A stretch of 64,000 nucleotides of DNA from assembly GCA_950097015.1 (NCBI GenBank), contig CATNEN010000038.1, positions 7,190,001-7,254,000 on the forward strand, written 5' to 3'. The DNA comes from Macrostomum hystrix. Its lineage: Eukaryota > Platyhelminthes > Macrostomidae. This document shows positions 44,825 to 56,428 of this stretch, one piece after another; positions within the stretch are counted from its first letter, which is position 1; every line of letters starts with the position of its first letter. The notes beneath the pieces are model-generated. The model made no database searches. It was not told the origin of the DNA and saw nothing but the letters and a program-made list of their open reading frames with translations. Both the position numbers and the translations under genes were made by a program.

Positions 44825-45510
44825 CTCATCGATTGATTCGATTGATTGATTGATTGACTGATTGACTGATTGATTGATTTACTGATTGATTGATTGACTG
44901 ATTGATTTATTGAATGATTTATTGATTCGACTGACTGATCGATTGACTGATCGATCGATTGATTGATTGACTGATTGATTGACTGATTGATTGACTGATT
45001 GATTGATTGACTGATTGATTGATTGACTGATTGATTGATTGATTGACTGATTGATTGACTGATTGATTGATTGAATGATCGAAAGATTGATTGATTGACT
45101 GATTGATTGACTGATTGATTGATTGAATGATCGAAAGATTGATTGATTGACTGATTGATTGACTGATTGATTGATTGAATGATCGAAAGATTGATTGATT
45201 GACTGATTGATTGACTGATTGATTGATTGAATGATCGAAAGACTGATTAATTGACTGATTGATTGATTGAATGATCGAAAGACTGATTAATTGACTGATT
45301 GATTGATTGAATGATCGAAAGACTGATTAATTGACTGATTGATTGATTGAATGATCGAAAGATTGATTGATTGACTGATTGTTTTATTGACTGATCGATC
45401 GATTGATTAATTGACTGATTGATTGATTGAATGATCGAAAGATTTTTTACTCGAATAAATACTCGTAGATTTACTGATTCTTTTATTGATTGATTGATTC
45501 AATGACTGAT
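44825..45510. repeat. (GATT)n-based array with 52-bp and 40-bp higher-order units
   Basis: GATTGATTGACT runs with AATGATCGAAAG landmarks about every 52 bp from 45074 to 45230, then every 40 bp to 45350. On the gene strand it ends about 20 bases before the acceptor of exon a. Confidence 0.93.
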
Positions 45511-45579
45511 ATAATTATATTAAAATTTATGCATATTATGAGTATAGTAGTGGTTAAATTTTGTATTGATTGAAATGAG

Positions 45580-45830
45580 TCACAATTTCACAGCTTATTG
45601 CGCGGCTTATCTATAGGCTACGTAAGGCTGTTCAGTCCATGGACTGGAGGGACACCCACACCCACCAACAATTACCCAGCTGATACTGGTACCCATTTAA
45701 CAGCTGGGTGAACTGAAGCAATGGAGAGTTAAGTGTCTTGCTGAAGTCGTACACGAATTTTACCTATGAAGTCTGGAATCGAGCCCCAGACCTTCAAATC
45801 ACCCCTTCAAACCACTACTAGGTGGTTGTG
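45580..45830 (-). mobile_element. SINE-A copy, diverged
   Basis: CTGTTCAGTCCATGGACTGG, GATACTGGTACCCATTTAAC, AGTTAAGTGTCTTGCTGAAG, then a degraded tRNA-like head. Confidence 0.8.
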
Positions 45831-46617
45831 GGGCTAATCGGTGGGTAATTAAATGTCTTCAAAGGGGATTCTAATCATTCTAGTCAGATTAAAGGGCTCT
45901 AGTTTGAAGAAGCTAGTCCGAATTTGATAACATTTTGAGGCAAAGTCGCAGTCAGCGACAGAAATCGTGTCAAGAGCAGATGAAAAATTAGTCAGTTTGA
46001 GATTGTTTGAGCACAGATAATTGCCCTGCCTGAGCACAGTCGCACTGACGAAGACCCGCTGAGCCCTCGGGGGTCCCTCCGCTGCGCACTCACTCTCAAA
46101 TTGCACCTGGATAATTGTGTGAATGGCTGGTTGCAACTCCAAACCCCACAGGGACAATTAGCGTCTGTTATCTTTGAGACTGTGAAATCCGCTGACAATG
46201 CACTCTTGCAATGTGCTCCCCAGCTCGCATGTTAATTAGAAGCGGCGGTGAGATCTTTCAGGGACTTGGATCGGCCGAGAGGATTAAAAGGCTTTGCCGG
46301 GGTTGGTCAAATGGAAAGTGAAAGCCAGCTTAAATGTACCCAACAGACATTCGTAAAATTTTGTTGCATTCGCGTCACTCCCTCGGGAGTGATAACAGTC
46401 CTAGCGTTGTCATTTCTGCAAATGCACTTTTACATTAGTTCCAACGGTCTGTCTTCTTGACGGAACATGCACGGCATGCTAGACTAATCTGACCAGCCCT
46501 GTACCTGTGGCTGAGAAGTATTGCATTCGACTGTCAAAGCAGCATTCTGTTGAATTCGTTAATCTTTTTCTAGTATATGAAAATAATGCACTTGTAATAA
46601 CGAATCAATTTAACAAC
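45831..46617. other. Nothing recognised
   Basis: No PDZ or L27-like translation on either strand. Confidence 0.4.
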
Positions 46618-46740
46618 TGAGAGGCAGATGTACACACCTGTGTGCGAGTGTGCGCTCAGGTGTCAGTTGAAGGAGTGGAATGGCCTCCTCGCTGGAGGGT
46701 CGACTGTCACCAAATGATGCACCGGGAGCCCGAGTCCCAA
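46618..46740 (+). mobile_element. SINE-B fragment
   Basis: GCAGATGTACACACCTGTGT, TGGCCTCCTCGCTGGAGGG, CACCAAATGATGC. Confidence 0.75.
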
Positions 46741-47394
46741 GCAAACATGGTTATTTATCTATCTACCTGCCATAGCCTACTGGAGCCTGCATTCACCTGC
46801 CGGGGTTAAGTTTTCGTAAATAAAAACGTCTAAAACAAGCACAGACACACGGCAGGTCGCATGCCTGACTGCAATACGAGACGCACTGGCCTGCTGTTCT
46901 GGGATATGGGATATGGGAATGATCAGAGAGGCAGGGAGGTAGGGAGGAGGGGAGGCAGAGAGGAACAGAACAGGGCCTGACAGCTCGACAGTCAGCCGGC
47001 CTCAAAGCTTTCACTTGCTCATGGCAACAACTGCTTGGCTTGGATTCCTGAGCACTCGAAGCAGCTCCTTGAAGCTTTTAATTACAACAATCTGGTGTAC
47101 AGGCAGTCCGGTCAGAAATGTCTGCTCCTGCTCTAAAAAATCTGAGCACACCTTACTCTTATAAGTGCAGACTTCATCTCTTTAGTTAAGTCTAGGTAGC
47201 TATTTTCATGCGCGCTTCAAAATTTCCTTAATCACGTGCAACATTTTCAATAGCATAGTTTTTCCACAGCTTTTCATTCTCTTTAGTCGGCAAATTTAAG
47301 CCTCTGTTGAAAATCTGAACTTTTTGTTGCATGGCCTGGTCTTTGGACTTCCCTCCTAGCAGCATCTTCAGCGAGTTGTCGTGCAAACTTTGTG
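46741..47394. other. Nothing recognised
   Basis: Unique-looking sequence with a purine-rich patch at 46915-46975. Confidence 0.4.
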
Positions 47395-47705
47395 CGTCAG
47401 ATTTCTCCCAAATCCGAAGGGAACCGAATTTTGGACAGCAATATTTCGAACGCAAGACCTCGTTCTAGCCTATAATTGAGCTGTGCACTTTTAACCCTAG
47501 AAGAGACACCACGTTGCTTTTGCTCCCAGGAAAGACCACGGGCTATTTCAAATACCCGCTGCCTAACTTCACGATGGCTCCCAAACCGAATGACCGATTT
47601 TCGTGAAATTCCACCATATGGGTCAACATTTTGCGCCTTTACAATGACCTTACTTTCTAAGCCGTCCGACGTCAGCATCGTCGAGATTCTGGTCGAAGAC
47701 CCTGG
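47395..47705. repeat. Dispersed repeat family C, longest copy
   Basis: GAGACACCACG, AAGACCACGGGCTATTTCAA, CCCGCTGCCTAACTTCACGA, CTCCCAAACCGAATGACCGA, then CATCGTCGAGATTCTGGTCG. It aligns along about 150-300 bp with 50160-50390. Confidence 0.75.
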
Positions 47706-48504
47706 TGAAAAGTACAGCTAAAGCTCTTCAATATAAGACTCTATGATGAATCGATTGCTTCAAAAAACTAAGTAATCCCAAAAAGAAAAAATCGAAAATC
47801 AATTCGTATCGATTTTTCTCACCGTCACAATTAGGGACGGTTTTAGGGTTCCGGATTTCAAAGTTATTTTTAAGCTTAAGCAAATCAGAGTCGGCATTTA
47901 GTTTCAACTTTCCTTGGCTGAGTCAGCGGGTCGCTAATGAGGTGAGTTTGAGTTTGCTAGTAGGCTAGCTCGGCGAAATGCCACCCACGTGGAATTGAGT
48001 CTAATTAGAAAATCAGAGTACTCAGATTCGGATTCAGCGGTGACAAGTCCCACAGACCTGAGCGGCTTTCGCATAGCCGTGTTTGTAGGCAGCCGGAAGC
48101 TGTGAGACAGTCCTGCGCTGCTCCGATATTTAAAAACAAGGCTAAGGAGGTCTAACTCAATTATTCGACCGGCCGCACTCACCGCCAAGAGCAAACGATA
48201 TAATCCTCCCTTTTTTGTAGCGAAAAAACGCAACCATGGAGGCTTCTCACCGTGTTAAAATAGGCCCTCCTTTAATCCCCCTGCGCGAGCCTCGCGTGCA
48301 GCTGACAGCGCTGCAGGAAAGTGCGAGCCCGCTCACTATCGTGCCATGCTTGACAATGTGTGAGGGGATTGAAATTGTCGTTGGATTTGTCAAAGGCCTA
48401 GACGGTAACATCCGACACAGTTCTCGGACATCCAGACACTTCAGTTAACACACCTGAAAAATTCATGTTAATCATCATATTTGCTGTATATTACTGACTG
48501 AGCA
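47706..48504. other. Nothing recognised
   Basis: No exon or repeat with support. Confidence 0.4.
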
Positions 48505-48715
48505 GACTGCTCAGCCCGCTGACTCCTGAGCACATGCGCACACTGATACTGTACGCAGGAATACACATATTCGTGTACATCTGCCCTGTTTTCTTACCCT
48601 CAGACATTGTACATTCTCATTGTGCCTTTGGTGTTTGCATTCTATGGGCTTTACACAGCAACGCTCCAAATGAATGTCATGGCCTCGACGCGAAATCGAG
48701 TTCACGGACTTTCTT
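48505..48715 (-). mobile_element. SINE-B copy
   Basis: GCTGACTCCTGAGCACATGC, GTACGCAGGAATACAC, CATTGTGCCTTTGG, CGAAATCGAGTTCACGGAC. Confidence 0.78.
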
Positions 48716-48769
48716 GGGGATGATAGATGCGTTATGCGTTCTGTCCCTCATCCTGTATAGATCGACTGA

Positions 48770-48962
48770 AATGACAGCTAACACGGCTATTGCGCGGGCA
48801 TCTGAAGGGTGCGTACAGCTGTTCAGTCCATGGACTGGGGGGACGCCACATCCACCCTCAATTAACCTAGCTGATGCTGTAAACCATTGAACTGCTGGTT
48901 GAAGTCTTGAGTCGTGACCTTCGAGTCATGAGTCCGACGCTGTAACCACTAGGCTAGCCTAA
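48770..48962 (-). mobile_element. SINE-A copy with internal deletion
   Basis: GCTATTGCGCGGGCATCTGA, GTTCAGTCCATGGACTGG, CTAGCTGATGC, then the head CATGAGTCCGACGCTGTAAC, CACTAGGCTAGCC. Confidence 0.82.
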
Positions 48963-49020
48963 TCTGGCCTAATTCGGAAGCTAGCCAATGCCAGACCTCC
49001 CTAGCAACAAAAGCCGGCGG

Positions 49021-49480
49021 TCAAACCTCAGCGCAGCGGCAGGGCGCAGCAGAGCAGTCGGCCCTGCGCAGGACGCACTTTGGCCTGGTGTGCCGAATTC
49101 GCCTGAAGCCGTCTGTCTTGCAGGTGACCACGATGGCGCCGGGCGAGCTGTCCAGACGGTGCACGACGGTGTTCTTGACGATCGAACTGGTGGAGATTTC
49201 CATGGCCGACACGGACTGGCGATACGAGACACCCAGACTGTCCGCTGCTTTGCCACTGACAGCCCCAGCGTCTGGCGCCGCTGACGTTTCAGCCGAGGCC
49301 AGACGAGCGTCAGCACTGCTGCTGCTTCGCCGGCGCTCCAGCGGCGTGGCCATCAGCATCAGAGACTGGCGGCGGAGCTCCACCTCGCGTCGGCGGTGCC
49401 AAAGCAGGCCCATTGCGGCCACGGCGCTGATGCCCGCCACTTCCTCAACGGACTCGTCTAGCATGAGGCGACCTCTGCGA
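49021..49480 (-). other. Possible upstream exon of the multi-PDZ gene
   Basis: A GC-rich open frame of 148 codons from Met at 49464 (MLDESVEEVAGIS) with Ser/Ala-rich linker-like sequence (RRSSSSADARLASAET). It ends at TGA 49021. A weak donor GAG|GTTTGA just before the stop would be phase 0, as exon a needs. No PDZ or L27 is visible. The opposite strand is also open, so this may be only GC-rich non-coding sequence. Confidence 0.25.
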
Positions 49481-49559
49481 CCCTCCGACAGTCAGACAAT
49501 GAGCCTGCTGGAGGCTCCCTTCCTACAGCCGCTGGGCCATTGTCCCTGAACTGGCCTGG

Positions 49560-50100
49560 GCTAACTGCTGGCCAACTGTTCAATTTGTTAAGGTCGATGC
49601 CGTCTATAAACTGCAGTCTGTCCTGACTTGTTTTAAACTATTGGAACTGGGGAGTCGGGAATTATTTTCCTAGGGTAGACAGCCGACGTGATGACTTTGG
49701 GAATCAGCCAATGAGGACATTCCACGGAGAAATTCAGTGCTAAAGGGAAGGGAGAGTCAGTAAATGGACGCGCAGGCGGGCCTCGTCGAGTTTTTCGAAC
49801 GCTCTCAAACTCACTTCTGGCCTGGCTAGTCGATTTTTTTTTCTTACAAAATGAAAATTACTCGACGTTGCTCGCGTATAGAAGGCCGCAATAAAATAGG
49901 AGGCCTAGGACTTCCCTGCACACTTCCTTCTTCCTGCTCAGCTGGTCCGCGATCAGCCGGCTAATCCCATAATACCCCGTTGCCGCCGACTGAGACACAG
50001 AGGTCAAGCATCATTAGCTGATTTTAACAAATCAGTTGAACTGATAATCAATACAGCAGTGAGTAAATTCTTGTGTCCGAGATTTATCTGAACTGCTCTA
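49560..50100. other. Nothing recognised
   Basis: No supported feature. Confidence 0.4.
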
Positions 50101-50159
50101 CTCACAGTAGAGGCTGTGGTTTTTTAGTTGAAAATTATGATTCGCTCGTACGCTCGTAT

Positions 50160-50395
50160 TAGCTATTTTTCCCCCTGAGGAGAGACCACAGAGATACTTC
50201 AAATACCCACTGCCCACATCGCGACAGCTCCCAAACCGAATGACCGATTTTCGTGAAAGTTCACCAATAAACAGATTCTCGGGGCTGTCAGGGGCGCCAA
50301 AGTCTGAGCTGCTGAATTCATGCCGTTTCCAGGATGCACCATTGACCTGTCTGACGAGGACATTCACGAATTCGACTTCATCGATGCCGTGGCAT
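50160..50395. repeat. Dispersed repeat family C, copy
   Basis: GAGACCACAGAGATACTTCA, CCCACTGCCCACATCGCGAC, CTCCCAAACCGAATGACCGA. Confidence 0.72.
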
Positions 50396-50694
50396 CACTT
50401 CTCAAGTCTAGCTGACAATTTTCGTTGCTCGAGTGTCCAACAAATCGATCTGTCCCAGCTAAGAGCCCAGAGTTTGTCCCACACGCGGCCCTGCCTTGCC
50501 AAGTCGAAGTTTGACAAACTGGACAGATTTGGGGTCTGCTGGGTCGATAGGTTGGAGCAGCCAGGCTTGCTGCTCAGCTTGGGTGCTTGTGGAGAGTCAA
50601 GAGCTCGCACAGAAACCTCCCAGGGGGGAAGCGAACAACCCCACGCCCCGGAAGCCGGCAAGTGTCGGTGGAGCTGTGATTAGGTTGCAAAGGC

Positions 50695-50720
50695 AGCAGC
50701 AGCAGCAGCAGCAGTGGCAG
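50695..50720. repeat. Short (CAG)n
   Basis: About eight CAG triplets near 50.7 kb. There is no supported coding context. Confidence 0.8.
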
Positions 50721-50971
50721 GCACAGATTCAAGGCAGTTTCAGGTTAACAGCCACTTGCTAAAGTGTTGAAGTCTAAAGTCACAGCTACCAGTATAAATA
50801 TCATTTCCCCCTGTTAATATGTCAGTAATCCTCTTTGAGATTGAACTTGTAAAACAAAAATTGAGCAACAGTGCTTGAAGCAGACCGATTATGCATGCTA
50901 AAAGTGCGAAAACTGTGCTTAATTTACCATCTAGACAGCACGCGAACAAAAACCTAGATCCTCAGAACTCA

Positions 50972-51049
50972 CCATTGCAGCACCAGTTTGGAGCAGCTGC
51001 TGACCGAATTCAGAGCAATCCGCTGGTCATTGAGCACACTCCAAGGCAT
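50972..51049 (-). other. Possible short 5' exon
   Basis: A minus-strand ATG followed by 25 codons (MPWSVLNDQRIALNSVSSCS) to a good donor CAATG|GTGAGT. It would leave phase 2, which does not match exon a directly, so another exon would be needed between. It is low-confidence and shows no recognised domain. Confidence 0.2.
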
Positions 51050-51164
51050 GGCAACGGTTGTTAGGATGACACTAAAGTGCCGGCGCAATCAACCTGCAAG
51101 ATAATGCGATTGATAAATCTGAAATATGAAATCACCTGGCTACTCAACAACTGATCTGACTATC

Positions 51165-53006
51165 TGACCAGGATACTAATCCACTGACCAGGATTCTAAT
51201 CCACTGACCAGGATTCTAATCCACTGACCAGGATTCTAATCCACTGACCAGGATTCTAATCCACTGACCAGGATTCTAATCCACTGACCAGGATTCTAAT
51301 CCACTGACCAGGATTCTAATCCACTGACATGGATACTAATCCACTTTCCAAGGCTACTAATCCACTGACCAGGATACTAATCCACTGACCAGGATACTAA
51401 TCCACTGACCTGGCTACTAATCCACTGACCAGGATTCTAATCCACTGACCTGGCTACTAATCCACTAACTGGCTACTAAACCACTGACCTGGCTACTAAT
51501 CCAATGACCTGGCTACTAATCCACTGACATGGCTACTAATCCACTGACCAGGATTCTAATCCACTGACTTGGCTACTAATCCACTGACCAGGCTACTAAT
51601 CCACTTACCTGGCTACTAATCCACTGACCTGGCTACTAATCCACTGACATGGCTACTAATCCACTTTCCATGGCTACTAATCCACTGACCTGGCTACTAA
51701 TCCACTGACCAAGATTCTAATCCACTGACCTGGCTACTAATACACTGACCAGGATTCTAATCCACTGACCTGGCTACTAATACACTGACTTGGCTACTAA
51801 TCCACTGACCAGGCTACTAATCCACTGACATGGCTACTAATCTAATGACCAGGATACTAATCCACTTTCCATGTCTACTAATCCACCGACCAGGATACTA
51901 ATCCACTTTCCATGGCTACTAATCCACTGACCAGGATTCTAATCCACTCACTAGGCAACTAATCCACTGACCTGGCTACTAATTCACTGACCAGGATTCT
52001 AATCCACTGACCTGGCTACTAATCCACTGACTTGGCTACTAATCTAATGACCAGGATACTAATCCACTTTCCATGTCTACTAATCCACCGACCAGGATAC
52101 TAATCCACTTTCCATGGCTACTAATCCACTGACCAGGATACTAATCCACTGACTTGGCTACTAATCCAATGACCTGGCTACTAATCCACTGACCAGGATT
52201 CTAATCCACTGACCAGGCTACTAATCCACTGACTTAGCTACTAATCCACTGACCAGGCTACAAATCCACTGACCAGGCTACTAATCCACTGACCAGGCTA
52301 CTAATCCACTGACCAGGCTACTAATCTAATGACCAGGCTACTAATCCACTGACCAGGCTACTAATCCACTGACCAGGCTACTAATCCACTGAAATGGCTA
52401 CTAATCCACTGACCAGGCTACTTATCCACTGACCAGGCTACTAATCCACTTACCTGGCTACTAATCCACTGACCTGGCTACTAATCCACTGACTTGGCTA
52501 CTAATCCACTGACCAGGCTACTAATCCACTTACCTGGCTACTATTCCACTGACCAGGCTACTAATCCTCTGACCAGGCTACTAATCCACTGACCAGGCTA
52601 CTAATCCACTGACCAGGCTACTAATCCACTGACCAGGCTACTAATCCACTGACCAGGCTACTAATCCACTGACCAGGCTACTAATCCACTTACCTGGCTA
52701 CTAATCCACTGACATGGCTACTAATCCACTGACCAGGATTCTAATCCACTGACCAGGCTACAAACCCACTGACTTGGCTACTAATCCACTTACCTGGCTA
52801 CTAATCCACTGACCTGGCTACTAATCCACTGACCAGGATTCTAATCCACTGACCAGGCTACTAATCCACTGACCAGGATTCTAATCCACTGACATGGCTA
52901 CTAATCCACTGACCAGGATACTAATCCACTGACCTGGCTACTAATCCACTGACCTGGCTACTAATCCACTGACCTGGCTACTAATCCACTGACCAGGCTA
53001 CTAATC
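51165..53006. repeat. 20-bp minisatellite, about 92 copies
   Basis: The largest array here: CTAATCCACTGACCAGGCTA with variants at the GACCAGG step (GACCTGG, GACATGG, GACTTGG, TTTCCATGG) and ATTC/ATAC/CTAC endings. The left part is enriched in GGATTCTAAT, the right in GGCTACTAAT. Confidence 0.97.
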
Positions 53007-53500
53007 AAGAAGACAGTGTGAAGGAATACATTGTGACAGATGTCAAACAGTTCTATCATTGTGTTCAACTATTGATGCATTTCTAGTAGTCTCAAATATA
53101 AGTCAAATTTTCAGACTGCAACAATAAGAATTTTATCTCCGAAGAAAACGACACAATTGACAGGCTAAATGCAAACTGTGTCTGAAAATCTGCTATCTGT
53201 TTGCTCGCCTTTTTATGCCCTCAATCAGAGCTTTGCTAGCATTAATCGATCTGCTTTTTTACTTCTCCGATCTTGTGATAGAGACGGGAATAGAGTGAGG
53301 GAGGTCGAGGTCGTGTATTTTATGACTGAATGCCCGAGGAAAGTGCAAACGACAAAACGAGAGAGCTGGAGGATGTGTCTTTATGGGATGCGCGAAATTT
53401 GTGCAATAGAACCTAACCTAATAGAGACATTTTTATCATAAAAAGTGATGAGGTGTGATAAAAAACAAACTGTTACATGAGACAGACAGGTGTCAACAGA
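53007..53500. other. Nothing recognised
   Basis: A plus-strand frame (53169-53441) has no recognised domain. Confidence 0.4.
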
Positions 53501-53504
53501 GATA

Positions 53505-54470
53505 CAAGGTGTCAGTAAAGATACAGGGTGTCAGAAGAGAGAGAGGTAGGGCGTCAGAAGAGAGGCATGGTGTCAGAAGAGATGCAGGGTGTCAGAAGAG
53601 ATGCAGGGTGTCAGAAGAGAGGCATGGTGTCAGAAGAGTGGCAGGGTGTCAGAAAAGAGGCATGGTGTCAGAAGAGTGGGGCATGGTGTCAGAATAGAGG
53701 CAGGGTGTCAGAAGATAGGCAGGGTGTCAGAAGAGAGGCAGGGTGTCAGAAGAGTGGCAGGGTGTCAGAAGAGAGGCAGGGTGTCAGAAGAGAGGCTGGG
53801 TGTCAGAAGAGAGGCTGGGTGTCAGAAGAGATGCAGGGTGTCAGAAGAGAGGCAGGGTGTCAGAAGAGAGAGAGGTAGGGCGTCAGAAGAGAGGCATGGT
53901 GTCAGAAGAGTGGCAGGGTGTCAGAAAAGAGCATGGTGTCAGAAGAGTGGGGCATGGTGTCAGAAGAGAGGCTGGGTGTCAGAAGAGATGCAGGGCGTCA
54001 GAAGAGAGGTATGGTGTCAGAAGAGAGGCAGGGTGTCAGAAGAGGCAGGGTGTCAGAAGAGAGGCAGGGTGTCAGAAGATAGGCAGGGTGTCAGAAGAGA
54101 GGCAGGGTGTCAGAAGAGAGGCAGGGTGTCAGAAGAGGCAGGGTGTCAGAAGAGAGGCAGGGTGTCAGAAGATAGGCAGGGTGTCAGAAGAGAGGCAGGG
54201 TGTCAGAAGAGAGGCAGGGTGTCAGAAGAGAGGCAGGGTGTCAGAAGAGAGGCAGGGTGTCAGAAGAGAGGCAGGGTGTCAGAAGATAGGCAGGGTGTCA
54301 GAAGAGAGGCAGGGTGTCAGAAGATAGGCAGGGTGTCAGAAGATAGGCAGGGTGTCAGAAGATAGGCAGGGTGTCAGAAGAGAGGCAGGGTGTCAGAAGA
54401 GAGGCAGGGTGTCAGAAGAGAGGCAGGGTGTCAGAAGATAGGCAGGGTGTCAGAAGTGAGACAAGGTTTT
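53505..54470. repeat. 19-bp minisatellite
   Basis: About 51 units GTGTCAGAAGAGAGGCAGG. A block of about 18 units including AGAGAGAGGTAGGGCGTCAG recurs (53540 and 53865). No stops fall in one frame, giving a false 258-codon frame. Confidence 0.96.
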
Positions 54471-55038
54471 AATGTGGAGAAACGGTTTCAGGAGAGAGAC
54501 AGCTAATAAGCCGTCGCCGCGCATATCATCTAAGCTCGTACGCATGCCGGGCAATGAAAATCTAACAAAAATTATTTTATAATATATTTCCTAGCGATTT
54601 CCATGCACTGCACGCCTTCTCCTGGCGCCACAGTCTTCCCTGCATCATTGGGGAGGGTTTAGTGGGCTACTCTGTGATCTCTCGAGTGAGAAGTGCGGTG
54701 CATGTGTCAGCAATGCCCGCGGGCACTCAGTGAGAGTGAGCGAGCTCAGAGTGGAACTCCTTGGTTTGATTCGGGAGCCATGCAGCTGTGGGGAATATTC
54801 TAGTGATGAAGGGGAAGAGGCTCAACTACGAATAGGGATTTCGGGATGGGAGATTGTGCAGGGAGATTGGCCGATACGAAAATTGGGCGAGCAAGGGATA
54901 CGGAGACATAGAGTAGGAGGGGAGCTGGCCTGCTCGAGTGGATGTGAAAACTACTGCCACTCACTGCGACCGTCTCCGGGCAACTCGAACGGCTGGTTGA
55001 GCCTGGAGACAGACGCGATCAATCAGGCCCCACTATCT
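54471..55038. other. Nothing recognised
   Basis: Mixed sequence between the 19-bp array and the first TATC microsatellite. Confidence 0.4.
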
Positions 55039-55048
55039 AACTATCTAT

Positions 55049-55120
<72 letters not shown>

Positions 55121-55201
55121 ATATCTATCTATCTATCTATCTATCTATATATCTATATATCTATATATCTATCTATCTATCTATATATCTATATATCTAT
55201 A

Positions 55202-55247
<46 letters not shown>
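55039..55247. repeat. (ATCT)n microsatellite
   Basis: About 52 tetranucleotides with ATAT interruptions. It ends at CTAACTAGGCCAATG. Confidence 0.97.
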
Positions 55248-55539
55248 ACTAGGCCAATGAAGTTGAAACGATCTCAGAACAGCTCCCTGGTGTGGTGATA
55301 ACCCAGATCAGTGATCAGAGAACCACTCTGTGTGCGTGGTTTCTTTACATTCGTCTATCTACTCCCGGGACCAGTGTTTGGTTTCTATTCTTTTTTCTGT
55401 TGAATTGTTCATTGCCGTTAAGAAGCCGCACTTGGCTCTGATTGAGACGAAGTCAGTACGAAAGAGACCTGCGAATCACCAATGACGTTGACTCGAGCCG
55501 ACAACCGCTGCACCGATTTCGTCCGAGTTGCACCGCCGG

Positions 55540-55930
55540 CATCAGAACTGCAGCAGGGTCGAGTTGCATGTGCTTCAGGAGCTCGAAACCCGGAAGGTCT
55601 GTGCTCAGACTTCCCCACCTGCCAGAAGCAGTCATTCTGCCCTTCAATTATGCTCTACAACATCTGTCCAATGTCAGCCATGACCAGTTGGGATCGCAGA
55701 CTGCAGGGTCGAGTTGCCTGTGCTTCAGGGGCTCGGCGCCCGGAAGGTCTGTGCTCAGACTTCCCCACCTGCCTGGAGCAGTCGTTCTGCCCTTCAATTG
55801 TGTCCTACATCATCTGCCCAACGTCGGTCGTGACAACGTCGGGTCCCAGACGGCAGGGTCGAGTTGCCTGTGCTTCAGGGACTCGGCACGCGGAAGGTCT
55901 GCGCTCAGACTTCCCCACCTGCCAGTAGCA
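55540..55930. repeat. Three diverged 150-bp tandem copies with Cys-rich frame
   Basis: CAGGGTCGAGTTGC recurs at about 55553, 55703 and 55853, with GGAAGGTCTG and CTCAGACTTCCCCACCTGCC. In frame from 55482 each copy reads ACASGA, GLCSDFPTC, SFCPS. It is possibly part of a retroelement; no known domain recognised. Confidence 0.8.
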
Positions 55931-56234
55931 GTCATTCTGTTTATTCAGTTAAAACTCTTCGTTCCTGTTTGAACTGCCCTTGTCAGCAGTGACCTTTGTG
56001 TGTTCGCTGCAAAGTTTTATCGTTTGCTACCCACCCATTCCTGGTTGAATAGTTAGCGCTGCTTCATTCATTTTTTACTTTGACTCTAAGACCTTTAAGT
56101 CTCTGGCACCTTTTTAGTTGGCTGCATGTACACTTGTTCATCGTGCCTGCTCAGCCTATCCACTCTCAATACCATTTATTTGTCGCTATAAAAGTCTCGC
56201 TCAAACTTCGCTCTCTTCGCTTTTCAAATAAACG

Positions 56235-56273
56235 GACCCTGACGAAGGCCCAGAAAGGGCCGAAATATTGGTC
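56235..56273 (+). ncRNA. Hammerhead-ribozyme-like motif (type I, minimal stem III)
   Basis: GACC (56235-56238), CTGACGA core (56239-56245), GGCCC-AGAAA-GGGCC stem-loop II (56247-56261), GAAA (56262-56265), TATT, GGTC (56270-56273) pairing with GACC as stem I. This fits the CUGANGA/GAAA core. Stem III would be only two pairs with no loop, so activity would need a dimer, as known for some retroelement hammerheads. The adjacent TATC tail supports a retroelement 3' end. Seen by eye; folding not run. Confidence 0.55.
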
Positions 56274-56283
56274 TATCTATCTC

Positions 56284-56326
<43 letters not shown>

Positions 56327-56351
56327 CTCTATCTATCTATCTATCTATCTC

Positions 56352-56382
<31 letters not shown>

Positions 56383-56397
56383 CTCTATCTATCTCTC

Positions 56398-56428
<31 letters not shown>

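Noticed and set aside
49088-49549. Plus-strand 153-codon frame
   Set aside because: A GC-rich shadow of the minus-strand frame, Ser/Arg-rich without domain.
53589-54365. 258-codon VSEERQGVRREAGCQK repeat
   Set aside because: A 19-bp array with no stop in any phase; no start, splice or other coding support.
54730-55248. 172-codon frame ending in IYLSIYLS
   Set aside because: The second half is the ATCT microsatellite, and the first half has no recognisable domain.
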